Source: Hydractinia symbiolongicarpus (lineage: Eukaryota > Cnidaria > Hydrozoa > Anthoathecata > Hydractiniidae). From it: a stretch of 64,000 nucleotides of DNA. The translations under genes were made by a program, and so were the position numbers. The stretch lies in assembly GCF_029227915.1 (NCBI RefSeq), contig NC_079883.1, positions 25,668,001-25,732,000 on the forward strand, given 5' to 3'. Positions 10,295 through 23,465 of this stretch are shown piece by piece. Under the pieces are notes generated by a model. The model saw only the letters and a list, made by a program, of their open reading frames with translations. It searched no databases and was not told the origin of the DNA. The first letter of the stretch is position 1. Every line of letters begins with the position of its first letter.

Positions 10295-13200
10295 TCATAT
10301 AAATGCTTGCTCGCTGCTTAATGCGTCTGTAAACGGCTGCACGAAATAACTAGTAGCAAAATTGAACACCAATCCGAATGTAATAGAGATAGGTAGAGCC
10401 GGTAACGCTTTTCGAAATATGGCCAGTAATAACAGCGTTAGACACAAACCCTGAAACAAAAGATATACAATCCAGTTAATGCAGATATTAGTTCGCGTAA
10501 AATTACCGTAAGAACACAAGTTCGTGTAAATTTGTCCTAAGAACAAATCATTGAGTTTCATCCCTCCACTGAGCCAGATATAAGTTTGCGTAAAATTACG
10601 GTAAGAACACAAGTTCGCGTGAATTAGTCGTAAGAACAAATCCTTGAGTTTCATCACTCCACTGAGTAAGGTATAAGTTCGGATAAAATTACTGTAAGAA
10701 TACAAGTTCGCGTAAATTTGTCGTATGATTGCAACCGTGAGTTTCACCCTTCCACTAAGACTACGATGGCATATCTTAGACATTAAAAATAAGTTACTCG
10801 TGCGCTGGAAAACAATCTCGAACAAACTCAAAGCTACTACTTACTATTAAGATGGCGAAAAAGCAAGCTATAGTTGTATTCCAATCTTTATATGACGACG
10901 CTTTTCCAACTAAAACACTATAAAAGATGAAATCGCCTAAACCAAGTTTGACTCCTCCTGAAACACAAAAAACATTAAATTAAAAGCAACGTGGAAGTAG
11001 GAGTTAGCTAATCAAGGTACCCTACCATTGTAAAGCTGGTACTAGCTATAATAACCAAATTTTCAGATTTTCTTTTTCCCCGAATAGTGATTAGGCCACT
11101 AATTGCTTGCAATTTTTTCTGTTTGGTTTCAAGCTCTCTTTTTATACAACACGAATAGACTCGACAATTATTGGACTTTCTGACCTTACTGAATCTGTGA
11201 CACCTCTTTAATATGCTTCACCTTTTCTTATCAGTTTAACGGAAAACGAACAGAATGTACTGTAACCACATCAAGAACATATTGTTAAATTCTGAAATAG
11301 CCGAATCATCTTACAGGCAAACGACCTGCTACAGTTATAATGTCACTTTTGACCTTTGTTTAAAATTGCGGTGTGACGCAGAATGTAACAAATTAAAAAT
11401 AGTTTGATTTATATTTACGCTGTTATAATTCACATCTCCATAAATGCAATTCTAGTGCAAATTTGGTTTTTGAAATTAACGGGTTTTCCACATTTCCAAA
11501 GCACTTCTACTTATTAGGGATTTACGGACTTTACAGAGGCACATCTACAGTAAAAGTGTAATAGAACAAAATTATTCTTTATTACAGCTAATTTGATATA
11601 TAATCTTCCCAGGAATTTGTAAGGTAGATAAGCACCAATAAATAAATCCTTGAAATTTCTTTGTTACTCACTTTCTTCCGGTTCTTCTTCGGGAGCATCC
11701 GCAGAAGGTTGCTCAGGATGGTTACCATTTAAGACTCTCGCAGCAGAAGCGTGCGTGTTGTCATCAGCAGCAACCATATTCTCACCATCTTCATTTGGTC
11801 GTTCTTGTTCTTGTTCTTGCTGGGAGCGGATATTAGACCTGGAGGTAGGATTCGGTTCATCTATATCGCTCATTGCAATAGAATACATAACAGTGGCTAG
11901 AGATAAGACAAATAAAAATACATCTGCCAAATTTAAGAAATAAATCCTCCAATTAATTTAATTACTTAAGAATAGAAAAAAAAATAATGAAGAAAATGAA
12001 AAGAGCAAAGCTCTATGGAAATTGTTGGGCTTCTTGACCTGTTGCCCTTAACCACCCACCCACCCAAGCTCTCCCCCTAAAAAGAAGAGATTTGACGTTG
12101 TTAATACAGACACTACACGAAGAATGTTATACAAACGACTTACAAGAATAAATTAAAGCTGGGAAGAGCGGCTCGTTTCTTTCTTGCGCCATGTTAACCA
12201 ACATACGCAATGGACCATTAGGACAAAGCACCGCAAATAAATCTAAAGTAAACATGGCAAATTATTAACTTATCTATAAGCTACAACGTGTGGAAAAAAA
12301 AGAAAGAAACATAGCTAGAATTTTCAAAAGAACTAAGACCAGTCAATAAATAGATACAGGTAGCTTCTTTATTCCCTCAGTGCACCATTAGGTTTTAGAC
12401 TGATGATAATTTAGCCTGGAACGTGTGGAAACGTGCACACGTTCTGATAACTGTGAGGAGTTATATTAGAGGAGCCTGGTCACTGTACATTCTTTCATAG
12501 GTTGTTCCGCATTATTGTTTGGCGTGAACAAATTATAAGGGTTTTTCTGAGACTACTTATCAAGTGAGTTTTTTCCTTTACAGTAACCTGAAGTTTAAAA
12601 AATTTTATAAAAAAAATCAACTTAAAAGTTTACTAAAATCGGTAAATTAGACAAAAAAAACCCACAAAAGAGCGCAGAATGAATGAAAATAGCCGTGTTC
12701 TTCCAATTCTTCCGCACAATAATAGTGAGCCAATTTAGTCGAGCCGCAACCCCAAGCCTGACTGACAGACAAACAACAATTATACACCATGCCAACTCTC
12801 AACTTTTTGTTTGGCCCCATTTTTATACTCTGTACTGTGTCGAGTCAAACTTATTAGATTCGAATCGACATAGCTTATAAAAACAATATCCTGCCATGCA
12901 ACAACTGACTTGACTGTTCTGTACACCTTGGCACAGCCTAACTCAACTGTTTAAAAAAATTTTTCAAGCCAATCCGAGTCAAGGCATGCAAATAAAGATG
13001 TAAAACTGTTGTTCAAGACAGCTACCAACTTAGAAATTTGCAAACAGAATATCATTTTTGCATAAATTCAAATAAGCCTGCAGGTTAAATCTCATAAAAC
13101 AAATAGACACACAAGCTGGACCAAATCTGTTAAAACATCGTAATGAAACTCCTTACATGCTTAAAGATGTTGAATTCTCAAAAAACATTAGGAAACATCT

Positions 13201-16200
13201 AAATTTACGCTCGGTACACGTTTCTTCAGTTTAAGTAACCGAGTTGCTAAGACTAAGATCTTGGTCAAGACCTAAGTATCTGCTAATCAACTGGCCAGGG
13301 TGAAAAGGCTGAAAATGATTTTTTTATGTTATGGAGGATAATATGTTGCTAATCTTATCTTCTTTTATTTTGTTATTCTATTTACGGTACTTCAAAACCA
13401 CCTGGTTAGTTTAAACGACTTTAGCCAAGATTATTACACTAAAAACACACATTTCTACAGGAAGAAAACAACTTTAGTATTATGTAAGTCCATTCATATA
13501 ATCTCACCTATTCCTACAATAAGCACAGAAAAGTAAGTCCACTATTTAGTACGGTTCATACAATAGCTCTTGCGCAAAGAACAGATCTTACCATATAAAG
13601 AAATAGCAGCTAAAATTAACCACAACGTCCAATCAGGAAGATATTTGATGAAGACTAAGGCCTAAAAATGCAAACAAACGATTGTAATGCTGAAAAAATA
13701 ATTCTACATCCACCATACTTTCTGGCAAATATATAGTTCTCCTCGTGGTATTATCTACAGAGTTCTTCTGCAGGCATCATCTACAGTTTACTGGCTTCCA
13801 ACAACAATAGTAATGTAAGAACCGACCTACCATCAAGGCACTACTTAGTATAAGATATCCTTGTTGGAGTAACAATGGTCCTTTCCAATGTATACAAAAC
13901 ATTCCTACTACACCAAAGTTCCAGATAATTAAGGACATAGTGATGTAATCCATCGCTAAATTGGATACTCTAACCAATTCTCTAAAAAATCATGATAAAG
14001 TCTGTGTCATGTTAGGGAATGTTTTCAATTATATCTTGGGAAAATATTTTTGGGGTGCATTTTCATGAATTTTATTTGAGTGAGCGAGTGTCTTTAATGA
14101 AGCAAGGGTTTACTTTTGTTAAAAAAGAATAACCAAGCTCTAGCAATTCAGAATATATTTTTAAAGATTCATATTGTAAAGGTAGGCACACAGATACAGG
14201 GATAATTCCTAAGTACAGTCATTTCTAAAGCACAAGAGACGCAGAAGCATTAGTAAACATTCAATTTATCCTACGAAAGTGTGCAAACACAACAAGTTAC
14301 TACGAGACAATGTATTACAACTGGAAAAATCATTTTTCTAACACTTATATTTTGAAGATCTTATGTTTTTTTAAGAGAATAATTAATAGTCAAGTTTTTA
14401 AGCTCACGCAGTCTATTCTCACTTGGTAGGTCTGTAGTTTAAACTTCATACTGTCTTTAACTAGCCACTGTTGTACGACATTCCAACTGAAAATAATTTA
14501 TTGTCTATAATGTTACCTTTGCAACGCTTGCATACAAACTAAATGTCAGCTCTCAACCTTCCTGTCATACCACTGCAAGTACTATGTACCAAATGCTTAC
14601 AAGACTGACAATAACCCTAACTAGTCACTCATCTAAACCTAATTTTTATAGCTCAATAAAAAACTGATGTCACAATCTATCTAAGGCTTTCTCCAAATCT
14701 GCAAAGGCAAAATAAAGATTCTATCTTTTTTCAAATACTTTTCCTAAAGCTGTTGTGAGTAAAAATATTGCATCTGTAGTGTCCTGGCCTGGAACAAAAC
14801 TTATGCACATAGAAGATAAACCCTTGTAAATATCTTTTAAGATATAAAACATAGAATAGACTTACTGAAAATAGATGTAACTAAAAAAGAACAACAGCAT
14901 CAATGAAGATAAAACCAACCATCCCTCAATGACCTAAAACATGGAAATATTTTTTCTTCATTTGTCAACCGTACATTTAGAGACCTACAATACCATCTGC
15001 AATTCCTATTTTGTAGTTGTAGCCTTACCTTATAACATCGGTATTTGTATAAAAGAACTAAAAAGACAGTCATCACAAGTATAACTGCTATTACAATCAA
15101 TGAATTGGCAAGGGCTTGACCAAACTTTTCTGTTTTAGATATATCACCGTCTTCGTGAAATGGTGTGTAAACTCTAAAAAAAATTAAAGGTTATACCATT
15201 AGAGTAAACACCATGAACAATTCTAGGTGATGTTTCAATTTTTCATTTTCCATAAATGTTTCTATTATACCAATTTCTAGTGGAGGGGAGAATTCCTTAA
15301 CATTTCTATCTGACAACTAGAAATAAAATTTTAAAACTAAAATCGTTTTGAAGATGTATTACAACTTAAAATTTGAAACAAAACAAAAGTACGTTGCAAT
15401 AAACTATGCATAAACATTGAATTATTCTTCAATTTAATTTTGGCAAAGAAAAAAAGAATTTAGAGTAGATTTAATTGGCCAATGACAATAGGGGAAAATA
15501 AAAAGGTTTGAATTTTCTGAGGTACTAGCCTAGTAATTTTTTTCCTTAATATAGCCACGAAATGTTTATTTTTTTTCTTTGCAAATGATTTATTTTAAAC
15601 AAAAATTATTTTTCTTCCTCTTTGAAAAAAATTAAACATTTGTGGGCTCTTCAAACATTGATTCTCACATTGTTTTGTTTTGCAAAAAAAAAAAAAAAAA
15701 AAAAACACAAGAAGAAACAGGGTCTCCTCAATTTTAAAACTTCGATTACATCAATGTTTGTAAAAACTTTATAACAACAATAATAATAAGAACTTGTTTT
15801 CCCAAGAACGTTGAAAATCATACAAGTTTCTTTCCTTTTTTTTAATATCCTTAAAGTTACCTTGAACATACTGGCTAACATGAATTTGGACGTAGCCATG
15901 GTACGTGTACAAACTTTGGCCTGAAGAGAAATTGTAGTTGCAATCACAAAATTTTTATTTAGCAGTTCTGATAGCATAAATGTTTTGTTTAAATCCCTTT
16001 TGTGCATTTCTATGCATGTAAATTTTTCCACTATTTTAAAGTTACAACTTATAATGTAAAAAGATCATAACAACATTTACCCCTGGGTACCACATATGGG
16101 CTGCAATTTTTATGTAAGGTATTTTTTTTAGAATGCATTCCAACTAAGTTGATAAGCAGGTATTCCAAACCTTTAAATTTTGAGTCATAGGTTGGGTCTT

Positions 16201-19200
16201 TAATTGAGATTTACTTGTGGGATAAACAAATATTTATATGTAAAATAAAATTTTAGAACAGTTGATTTTTTATGAAGTAAATACTTTAGTGCATGTATTC
16301 GACTTAATTATTTTATTAAATATATTTTGTTTAATATTGATGGAATATTATTAATAAAAAGACAGGATAAAGTTTAATTGCTTACATTCAATATTTTTCC
16401 CAGCAGTTTTTGATCCCTTTTTTTAATGGTTATTAAATTCAATGGTAAATAAAATAGATAAAAGTGCATAAACTGGTTGTTATCACTAAATATCGCTTCA
16501 CACTGACAAGTTGTTGCTATTTATGGGCAAGTGTGAACTATACTTAAAATAAATGTCACCAACATTAGTTACTAAATAAACCTGTACTTTTGTCAATAAC
16601 AAAAATGTATGCAGTCAGTAACAATTACTGAAAAGCACATATTACTCAGCAAAAATGTACGATGTTGTTCACTTACAAATACTGTCCAGCATTTTGAGTA
16701 TAAAAGGTGACAGAGGTGATGGTCGCCACAACTACAAGAAGACAGATCGAAACTGGAACAATTAACATTAATACACTTTTGGCACCATAATGTAACATTT
16801 CTTCCTCATCTTCCTCAATTTCATCCTCTGTCACATCTGCATTAGGTGGTGGCCTTGATTCATGTTGCTGGGGTTGTCTACTATCGTTGACTTCACTGTT
16901 TACACTTCTTCTGTTCCGCAATTTACTCAAGAAGCCTTCTTTCTAAAATGAAACAGAGTTTGCTTTTAAAGCTTCGCAACGTAAAATAAAACACAAACCA
17001 CACCATACATGTTTGATTTAATGTTAGAAATGACATACATGGCTCACATGGCTATTGTACCCGCCAGTAATATAGTTTCAAAATTTGTAGATGCTGACTG
17101 CTGTGACTACTAAACAAGGCACCTCCTGCAGATCTTGAGGATCAGGATATTTGAAAACCAAATATTTGCCTCGTGTTTGCCCCTCAAATTTCTAGTTTTC
17201 CCACATGATGAGTATTAAATTCATAAGGGTTTTTTTCTTGTTTTTGAAATAGACGCAGGCTCTTTTAGGTGAACACTCAACACTAAACATATATATTTTT
17301 TGACTGTAGAGAAGGAAATCTCTTTGCAACTGTTGGCTTGGAGCACTGAAGACCACTAGCCATTGTTCCTTTGTTGCAAATACTAATATACTAATAATAT
17401 GTAATACAATTAATTGATAAAAATGGGATTCACAATTTTAACATTTTCTTATTAAACTTACTTCTTACAGTGAATAGTGAGAAAAAAATTTATTTCAGTG
17501 CTTTTTACATTTATATCACTGAAAAGTAAATCATGTGGTCCTGCATTTCTGTCCCTGTGCATACATTACAGACTTTTGGTTGATTCTGTTGGACCAACCT
17601 CTGTAGTAAATTTTTAAAGTGCTGGAAATAGGCTAATGGTATGGGTGGAAAGCTTATTCTTTGTAGATTCCTAAGTAGAGGTTATTTTTTCTGCACCAAC
17701 TTGTACTTGGAGTTGTTAGCTAGAGACAGAACAGCATATTAAAAATGTCATATTTTGCACCTATTTGTCAATTACACTTCCTACTCGCAAAATAATTATC
17801 AAAAGGGTGAATTTGTGTTTTTAGACCCAGGCCAGAGCTTGTACCTGGTCATATATTTATATATCATTACACATATTTGTCATTTCATTGACCTGCGTAA
17901 GAATACTTCATGGTGGAGTTCTGTCACAAATTAAAGGGAAAAAGTTGATTTATCAAAGCAAATATTTGATGTAATATTATTTAACTTATATTCAAAATAA
18001 TTTAACTGACATTTTTTAGATTTTGTGAAAAATATCTGTATTGTTTAATTCTAGTTTTGCGTGATGAAGTACACTAATCTTGTACATTTATCATATAGAT
18101 CTGTATATAAAAATTCTTCTGTAAAAATACTTTTGAGAACTTTTCTATACTGTCCACTGCTGCTAAAAATTTTGATTTGGAGTTAAGGAAGAGTCTGTTG
18201 ATCCATAGGAACAAGCCAATTCTTAATAGAAATATTCCATGTCAATATTTCTAATTTCAGATAATTAGCTTTCCTCTTTAGTTTATGATTGTACCATATT
18301 ATTGTATTTATAAACACATTGCAATTGTTGTATGATTTGTCTACTTATAGATGGAGACTGAGATTTATAATATATATAGCTCATATGCTCAATTCTTGTG
18401 TTTGAGGTTCACAAGTTTAAATGTCTCTCACTTGTCTTTAATATGAAAAAAGAACACAGGGAAAAGTAGAAAAAGAGAAAAAACATTCCAATATTTCTTA
18501 GGGCAAAGTAAATCTTGATAAAAAAATTCTGAAACAAAAATTGCTAACAGGTCCAAATACGATGTTAACTTCCTCACACCGAAACATAGGTTGGTTACTC
18601 AAAAAAAGGAACAAAAAAAAAGTTCTCAAACTCAACCTTGATGCCATTTCTTTTTTTTAAGTGCTACTGCATTATTTTCAGATTGTTTTGTTTTTTGTTT
18701 TGTCTTGGTTCCCTTGGCTTTTTCCATCCAAGAGACAGTCCATTTAGCTACTACAATAAAGATAAAGAGGCTTTGGGAATAGATTAAGTAATGCTAAGTT
18801 GATTTATAGTCCTGGAAACACATTTACTTTTGCATCTAAAAAACTGAGGAAAAAGTTCAGCCAACCGACCTACAGAGACAACACATTTTCAATGGTGGCG
18901 TAATTTGATGTCAATGAATCTGAATTTACTATTAACAAATCTATTGGAACACTCCTTAAAAGGAAGGGCGTACAGTCAAAAAGATAAATTTATGTAGTGA
19001 GCGTATGAGTTTGTTTGCTTAGGGATTGTCTCGAAGATAGTTTCAAAAAAATCAATTCATAACATTCCATTTTTAAGTATAATGACTTGCCATATGAATT
19101 TGAAATGATTTTAAAAGAACATTTTTTTAATGAAATTGTTTCAAATCACATGAAAATTGTTTCAATATTTTCTGATTTGTTTCAAATCATTTTATTATAA

Positions 19201-21507
19201 AACTAAATTCGTTTCAAAATCGTTTCCGTTTTGTTTATGTAAATGATCATTTCAGACAGCATAAAACGTTTCAGCATTTGATATCGTTTTAAAATTGTTT
19301 CAGGGTGGTAAAGAGTAGTAAAAAAAATAATTATCCACTAAGTAAATGAATGAATATTCACATGTAAAAAGCACATGCTTACGTAAAAAATATATTTCAC
19401 AACAACTATATGTAAAACTTTTTTACTGTGATTAAAATAGCAGTTTCGTAAGGGCGTTCTCTTGCCATTTTAGAATGAATTACGGTGATATCTAGGCTTC
19501 GTAAGAATGTTTTCTCATTGTTTTTAACAAATTACGTCAATATTTAAGCTTCATAAGGACGTTTTCTCGTCATTATGGCAATATTTAATATGGGGATATT
19601 AAAGCGTTGAAGAGACCTTTTCTTTTTTAATTTAAAACAAAAAACTGTAACATAAAGTTTCGTAGTGTTGTGTTTTTAAAATTATAGAATAAAACATTGC
19701 GATATTTAAGATGCAAAGAAACATGTTCTTGTCATTTAGAATAAATAGGGCAACTTTTACGAATAAATTATCTAAATAAATTATTTAATTGTTTTTTAAT
19801 TGGTTCAACATCATAAATTTGTTTTAATGATATATACACATTAACACCTGTATATACATCATTTCACAAATGATATTTTGAAAATCATATCAAATCGTTT
19901 CAAAACTTTTTTTAAATTGTTTCAGAATTATTTAGCGCAAATGTTATCTAGGCGTGCGAACTATCACATACTTACATAATACATACTTAAAAAATTTCAA
20001 AGTTTATCTGCAAAGCTATTTTGTTATAAAATCGTTTTGTGAAAAAAATGTGAAACATTTAATTCGTTCTATGATATGATTTTGAAACAATGTAAAAAAA
20101 ATAATGCAAAGAATTCCATACAATGTAAATCATTTTAATTTGTATCAATAATAAAAAGGGTCTTTGAGACGATTCCTTAGATAATGACGTAATAAGGGCA
20201 GCTTCAGGCAAAAGTCATGCGGCTTAGTTTTTTACCAATAGGATAATTGCATGTTTGAGGGCAAACAAACACTGTGGTCAAATGTTCTTATAACATTATT
20301 TTATATATAATTATTTATTATTTTTCATGTATAAGTCATATAATAAATTCAGGTTAGTGGTTTGTGTGCCACGAGGGTGCCAATAAGCCGCATACGCCGT
20401 AAAAAGTGTGGGCGTTTTCGGGCGAGTTCGGCGTTTTGAAAAAAATATAAGGATTCGCCCGAAAAAACCCGCATAGGCCCAAATAATGCCCGAAAAAGAA
20501 AAAACCCAGACACTAATGTGATTCAAAAAAACTATAAAAATTAAAATAAACTTACTATGTGGTAGTGAAGTTCTTAAAAGAACTGTTTTTGATGGTTTTT
20601 GATAAAGTTTACTTTATAAATAACTTATATATAAACTATATTAACTCCTTTCTCTTCAAGCGCCTTCTTCCCAAATATCACCCGCATGGTTTGTTACAAG
20701 GAATTGCATTTCGGGAATGTTGCGGGCGATTTCGGGAAAGTGCGGGCGATTCCGGGGGGCAAACGCCAATTTTATTCGAAAAGTCGCCCGAACTCGCCCG
20801 TATATATGCGGGCGTTTGCGACTTATCGGCACCCTCTTTGTTTGCCCCAAGATTTGATGTTATCTTGTTAGATAGATAGATGGATAGATGTGCATATTTT
20901 ACATGACTAGCCTCACAAATACAGAGAGATATACCCGGACATGTCTTAGATTGGGAGTCCTAGAGTACTTAATGCTAATTTTGAGCTACGCAGACCGAAT
21001 AACGGTCCGCGCTCCACCAGACAACTTGCTGTGCAACATCACTCCCACACATTGTGTCATCTCCCCAATTTCCCTCACATGGCTTGGGTTAACCCTGGGC
21101 TATGATAACATTCACTCGCCCATATTAAATTGCTGCAAAGGGGAATCAAACCCAGTCTGCCGCACAAAGTACGAACGTTATAACCACTTAAGCTCCGCTA
21201 CAAGATTTATCTTCCTTCTTTCTTTCTATGGGGTATGGTAGAAGAAATCATAGGAAAAGTATTTTTGCACTTGTCCAATTACTTTTAGTCAAAACGTGAA
21301 TATACATGAAAATAAGAAAACAACGCAAGAAAAATCTAAGCTACAGCAATTTCTTACTTGTTCAGGAGGAGGTCTGTTGTTATCAGATGTTTCGTTGTTT
21401 CCACTATCAAAAACTTGCGTTGAAGACATGTCTTCGGAATAAGATGGCGTTGTTTCAAGCAGTCGAGTATATTCACTAATAAGTTTGTTATCAAACTGCT
21501 TCTTCAT
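10295..21507 (-). CDS. PSEN: Presenilin, complete, 10 coding exons
   Basis: Catalytic subunit of gamma-secretase, a nine-helix intramembrane aspartyl protease that cleaves Notch and related substrates in endosomal and plasma membranes. Exons in transcript order: 21507..21358, 16942..16677, 15173..15029, 14933..14866, 13981..13831, 13661..13592, 12242..12144, 11923..11672, 10957..10845 and 10450..10295. Phases match at every join and the total is 1470 nt, 489 aa. Key motifs are [18 protein letters not shown] (TM1), D284 in the TM6 [12 protein letters not shown] motif, the acidic cytosolic loop of exon 8 ending EEPEER, D409 in GVKLGLGDF (TM7), PALP at 455-458 and the short C-terminus QAFI. All catalytic features are intact. 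The start (ATAAATGAAG) gives a poorly conserved hydrophilic N-terminus, as in other presenilins. A single presenilin of this type is usual in invertebrates, so PSEN1 versus PSEN2 is not meaningful. Confidence 0.97.
10491..10769. repeat. 93-bp minisatellite, three copies, in the last presenilin intron
   Basis: Units begin GTTCGCGTAAAATTACCGTA at 10491, 10584 and 10677. Each carries AAGAACACAAGTTCG and GAGTTTCAT and then a CCACT. Copies are about 85-90% alike. The array fills most of the 394-bp intron between exons 9 and 10. The unit length is a multiple of three, and the minus strand stays open through it in the frame of the last exon, but the exon 9 frame does not continue into it. Confidence 0.85.
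19018..20180. mobile_element. MITE-like element, 1.16 kb, in presenilin intron 1
   Basis: The left end CTTAGGGATTGTCTCGAAGA and the reverse complement of the right end, CTAAGGAATCGTCTCAAAGA, match at 16 of 20 positions, all but one difference being transitions. If the element proper begins GGG, it is flanked by TTA on both sides. The interior is very AT-rich with many GTTTCAAATCGTTTCAAA-like repeats and no coding potential. Confidence 0.65.
20373..20836. mobile_element. Non-autonomous DNA transposon with 26-bp terminal inverted repeats
   Basis: GAGGGTGCCAATAAGCCGCA at the left pairs with TTGCGACTTATCGGCACCCTC at the right, with three differences over 26 bases. The interior is rich in CGGGCGTTTTCGGGCGAG-type blocks in both orientations, forming nested inverted repeats; these GC-rich blocks contrast with the AT-rich intron. 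No transposase is encoded and no clear target duplication is seen. It lies in presenilin intron 1. Confidence 0.7.
20868..21203 (-). mobile_element. tRNA-derived SINE
   Basis: Read on the minus strand from 21203, the head contains an A-box-like GAGCTTAAGTGG and a B box GGGTTTGATTCCC about 35 bases apart, as in the internal promoter of a tRNA. The element then continues through an unrelated body and ends in a short tetranucleotide tail, (ATCT)n at 20868-20892. Head, body and simple tail are the SINE layout. The tRNA part is too diverged to be a functional tRNA gene. It lies in presenilin intron 1. Confidence 0.7.
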
Positions 21508-21880
21508 TTATACCATAGTTTAAACTTTACATTTGCTTTTTCTCATTCGTGTTGCTCTGTTTTGTTTTGTGATCCGCGAAAATATAAACCTGCGAATTGG
21601 AACAAATCCCGCGTTTGTTTACCCGCACAAGAACTGTGGAGGAGAGTTTTTCACAATAAAAGCAAGCCGTTTGTTGTTTTTCGTAAAAAACGTGTTGGAA
21701 AGCATTCTGCAGTGTTTGCAGTGCTGTTCAAGAAATTGCAAGTAGGAAGTAAAAAAAGTTGAAATTTATGATGAATTTAGACACCCTTAGCTATATAAGA
21801 TAGATTTTTCCACAGAAGATCTGGTAAACCTTAAACTTAGCAAAGTTATTAGTTTTTTCACCTGACCTGCTGAGATTCCT
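21508..21880. other. Presenilin upstream region
   Basis: Sequence 5' of the presenilin ATG (minus strand). It should carry the promoter and any 5' UTR, but I see no clear core promoter motif. Plus-strand open frames here are short and unsupported. Confidence 0.35.
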
Positions 21881-21884
21881 CATC

Positions 21885-21975
21885 ATCATCATTCTCGGAT
21901 TAACGTCCGTTTTCCATGCTAGCATGGGTTGGACGGGGTATATTAATGACCCTCTTCCAATCTGATCTAGACTGT
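21885..21975 (+). repeat. SINE-like fragment with palindromic hairpin
   Basis: CATCATCATCATTCTCGG is followed by TTAACGTCCG, an exact palindrome CCATGCTAGCATGG (21914..21927) and GTTGGACG, so that CGTCC (21904) pairs with GGACG (21931) around the palindrome. From memory, this string is a widespread conserved block in invertebrate SINEs, notably cephalopod ones. Its limits here are not defined. Confidence 0.55.
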
Positions 21976-23465
21976 GTTAGATCTAAACTCAACTTCCTCT
22001 CTATCAAGTCCCTGCTAAGTATAATATTTTGAATCTTACAAGTGCCCACTTTGTTGTTGCCAACAAGCTTCTAGTCAAAAAAGATGAAACTATACATTGA
22101 TCAATATATTGCTGTCTTGTCTGCTGTCTAGGTACATGACTAGGTACTAGGTACATGACTAGGTACAATTTTTTCTTTTTTCTCTTTTTCTTTTTTTTAA
22201 TATTTTTATTTTTGTCTCTTCCCCTCTTTTTCTTTATTCTTTCTTTATTCTACTCATTTTGCATCCTTTCCCTTCTGTCTCTTCTTTCCATATACTTTTC
22301 AATCCATTCAGTTGCTTCTCTCATTCTCCCAATGTTGTTTGTCTCCTTTAACCATTCCTTTGCTATATCTCTTTTCCCTAACAATTTTTCTCCACATACA
22401 CACGTCCTATTTCTTCCCATGTCATTACCTATGTCTATCATTTTCAATCCTCTTCTTATCGTATAACTAGCTTCTTTTATTCTCATTTCACTTATGTACT
22501 TCTTTTTCAAATTTTTGTCTGCTTTGGTGTCTCATTTTCCTCATTTTATATTCCTTCTGCTCCATTTCCTCTTCTAGTTTCTTTTCAAGTCCTCCCTTTA
22601 CTTTCTTTTTCCACTATACTTTTGTCATCTTTTTTAAACGTTTAAACTCCACTGCTAATCTTTTCTGTTTTCTTGTACCAACCATTTTGTTCATTTTTTA
22701 TTTGATCTAATATCACCTGTTTGCCAAGTCTATCCTCATCTGATGACATCATGTTTTGGTACAACAGTCTCTAGTAGCAAATCCTTTTTTTCCATCGTCC
22801 ATATTCCAAGTTCTTTCATCAGTCCCAAGTAAAGTGTATTTTAAGTTGTATGTTAAGGAACTAACAATCGTTTTTTCAAACAAAACCAGCCTAGTTTGTT
22901 GATAGACTTCCTGCTAGCTCTTCTTTTCCTATTTTACATACTTCGCTAATTTACACCTTCTATTCCCTTTTCTCCACTTTCCTAATCTGCCTACACAATG
23001 TACCTCATATATTTTTTCTTGTCTCTGTTAAAATTAAAGCCTTTCATTCTTTTCCTTTAAGCTAGATTTTTCCTACCTCTTCTATTGTTTCTTTTGACCC
23101 TACAGCCCCTGTATCGTAAGTACTTTTCCTTGTCTCACCACATTTTGAACTTCAAGTTTATCTGTAATTCCTAGTGGTGTAATGATTTTCATTGTCACTT
23201 TTGGGTTCAGCTTTAGATAAGTGAAGGTGACGCTTCCCTTTCTCTCAAGTCTATTATACAATCTTACAGCCATAATTTGTTAAAGCATTTTTCAGCATCT
23301 GCAAAAAGCATATAGGTGTCTTCTTTATTTTCCTGTTCAGATCAATTACAGCCATTATCGCCAGCAAGTTATCTTTCGTCTATCTCTCCTTTTTTCCTCT
23401 GTTTTGGTGCTTATTTAATTTTTCTTATACATGATTCTGGAGATCATTTTTTCTTTTGTGTTGAA

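Noticed and set aside
15651-16031. 126-codon minus-strand frame inside a presenilin intron
   Set aside because: Ends in a poly-Phe run from a homopolymer and is not joined by splice sites; presenilin exons pass over it.
21130-21203. Functional tRNA gene on the minus strand
   Set aside because: A and B boxes are present but no cloverleaf can be closed; a SINE head explains it better.
22155-22466. Hydrophobic plus-strand frames in the pyrimidine-rich tract (also 25135-25506 and 26421-26956)
   Set aside because: They are antisense shadows of purine-rich LINE coding sequence; the Phe/Leu/Ser-rich translation comes from the TTC/CTT bias.
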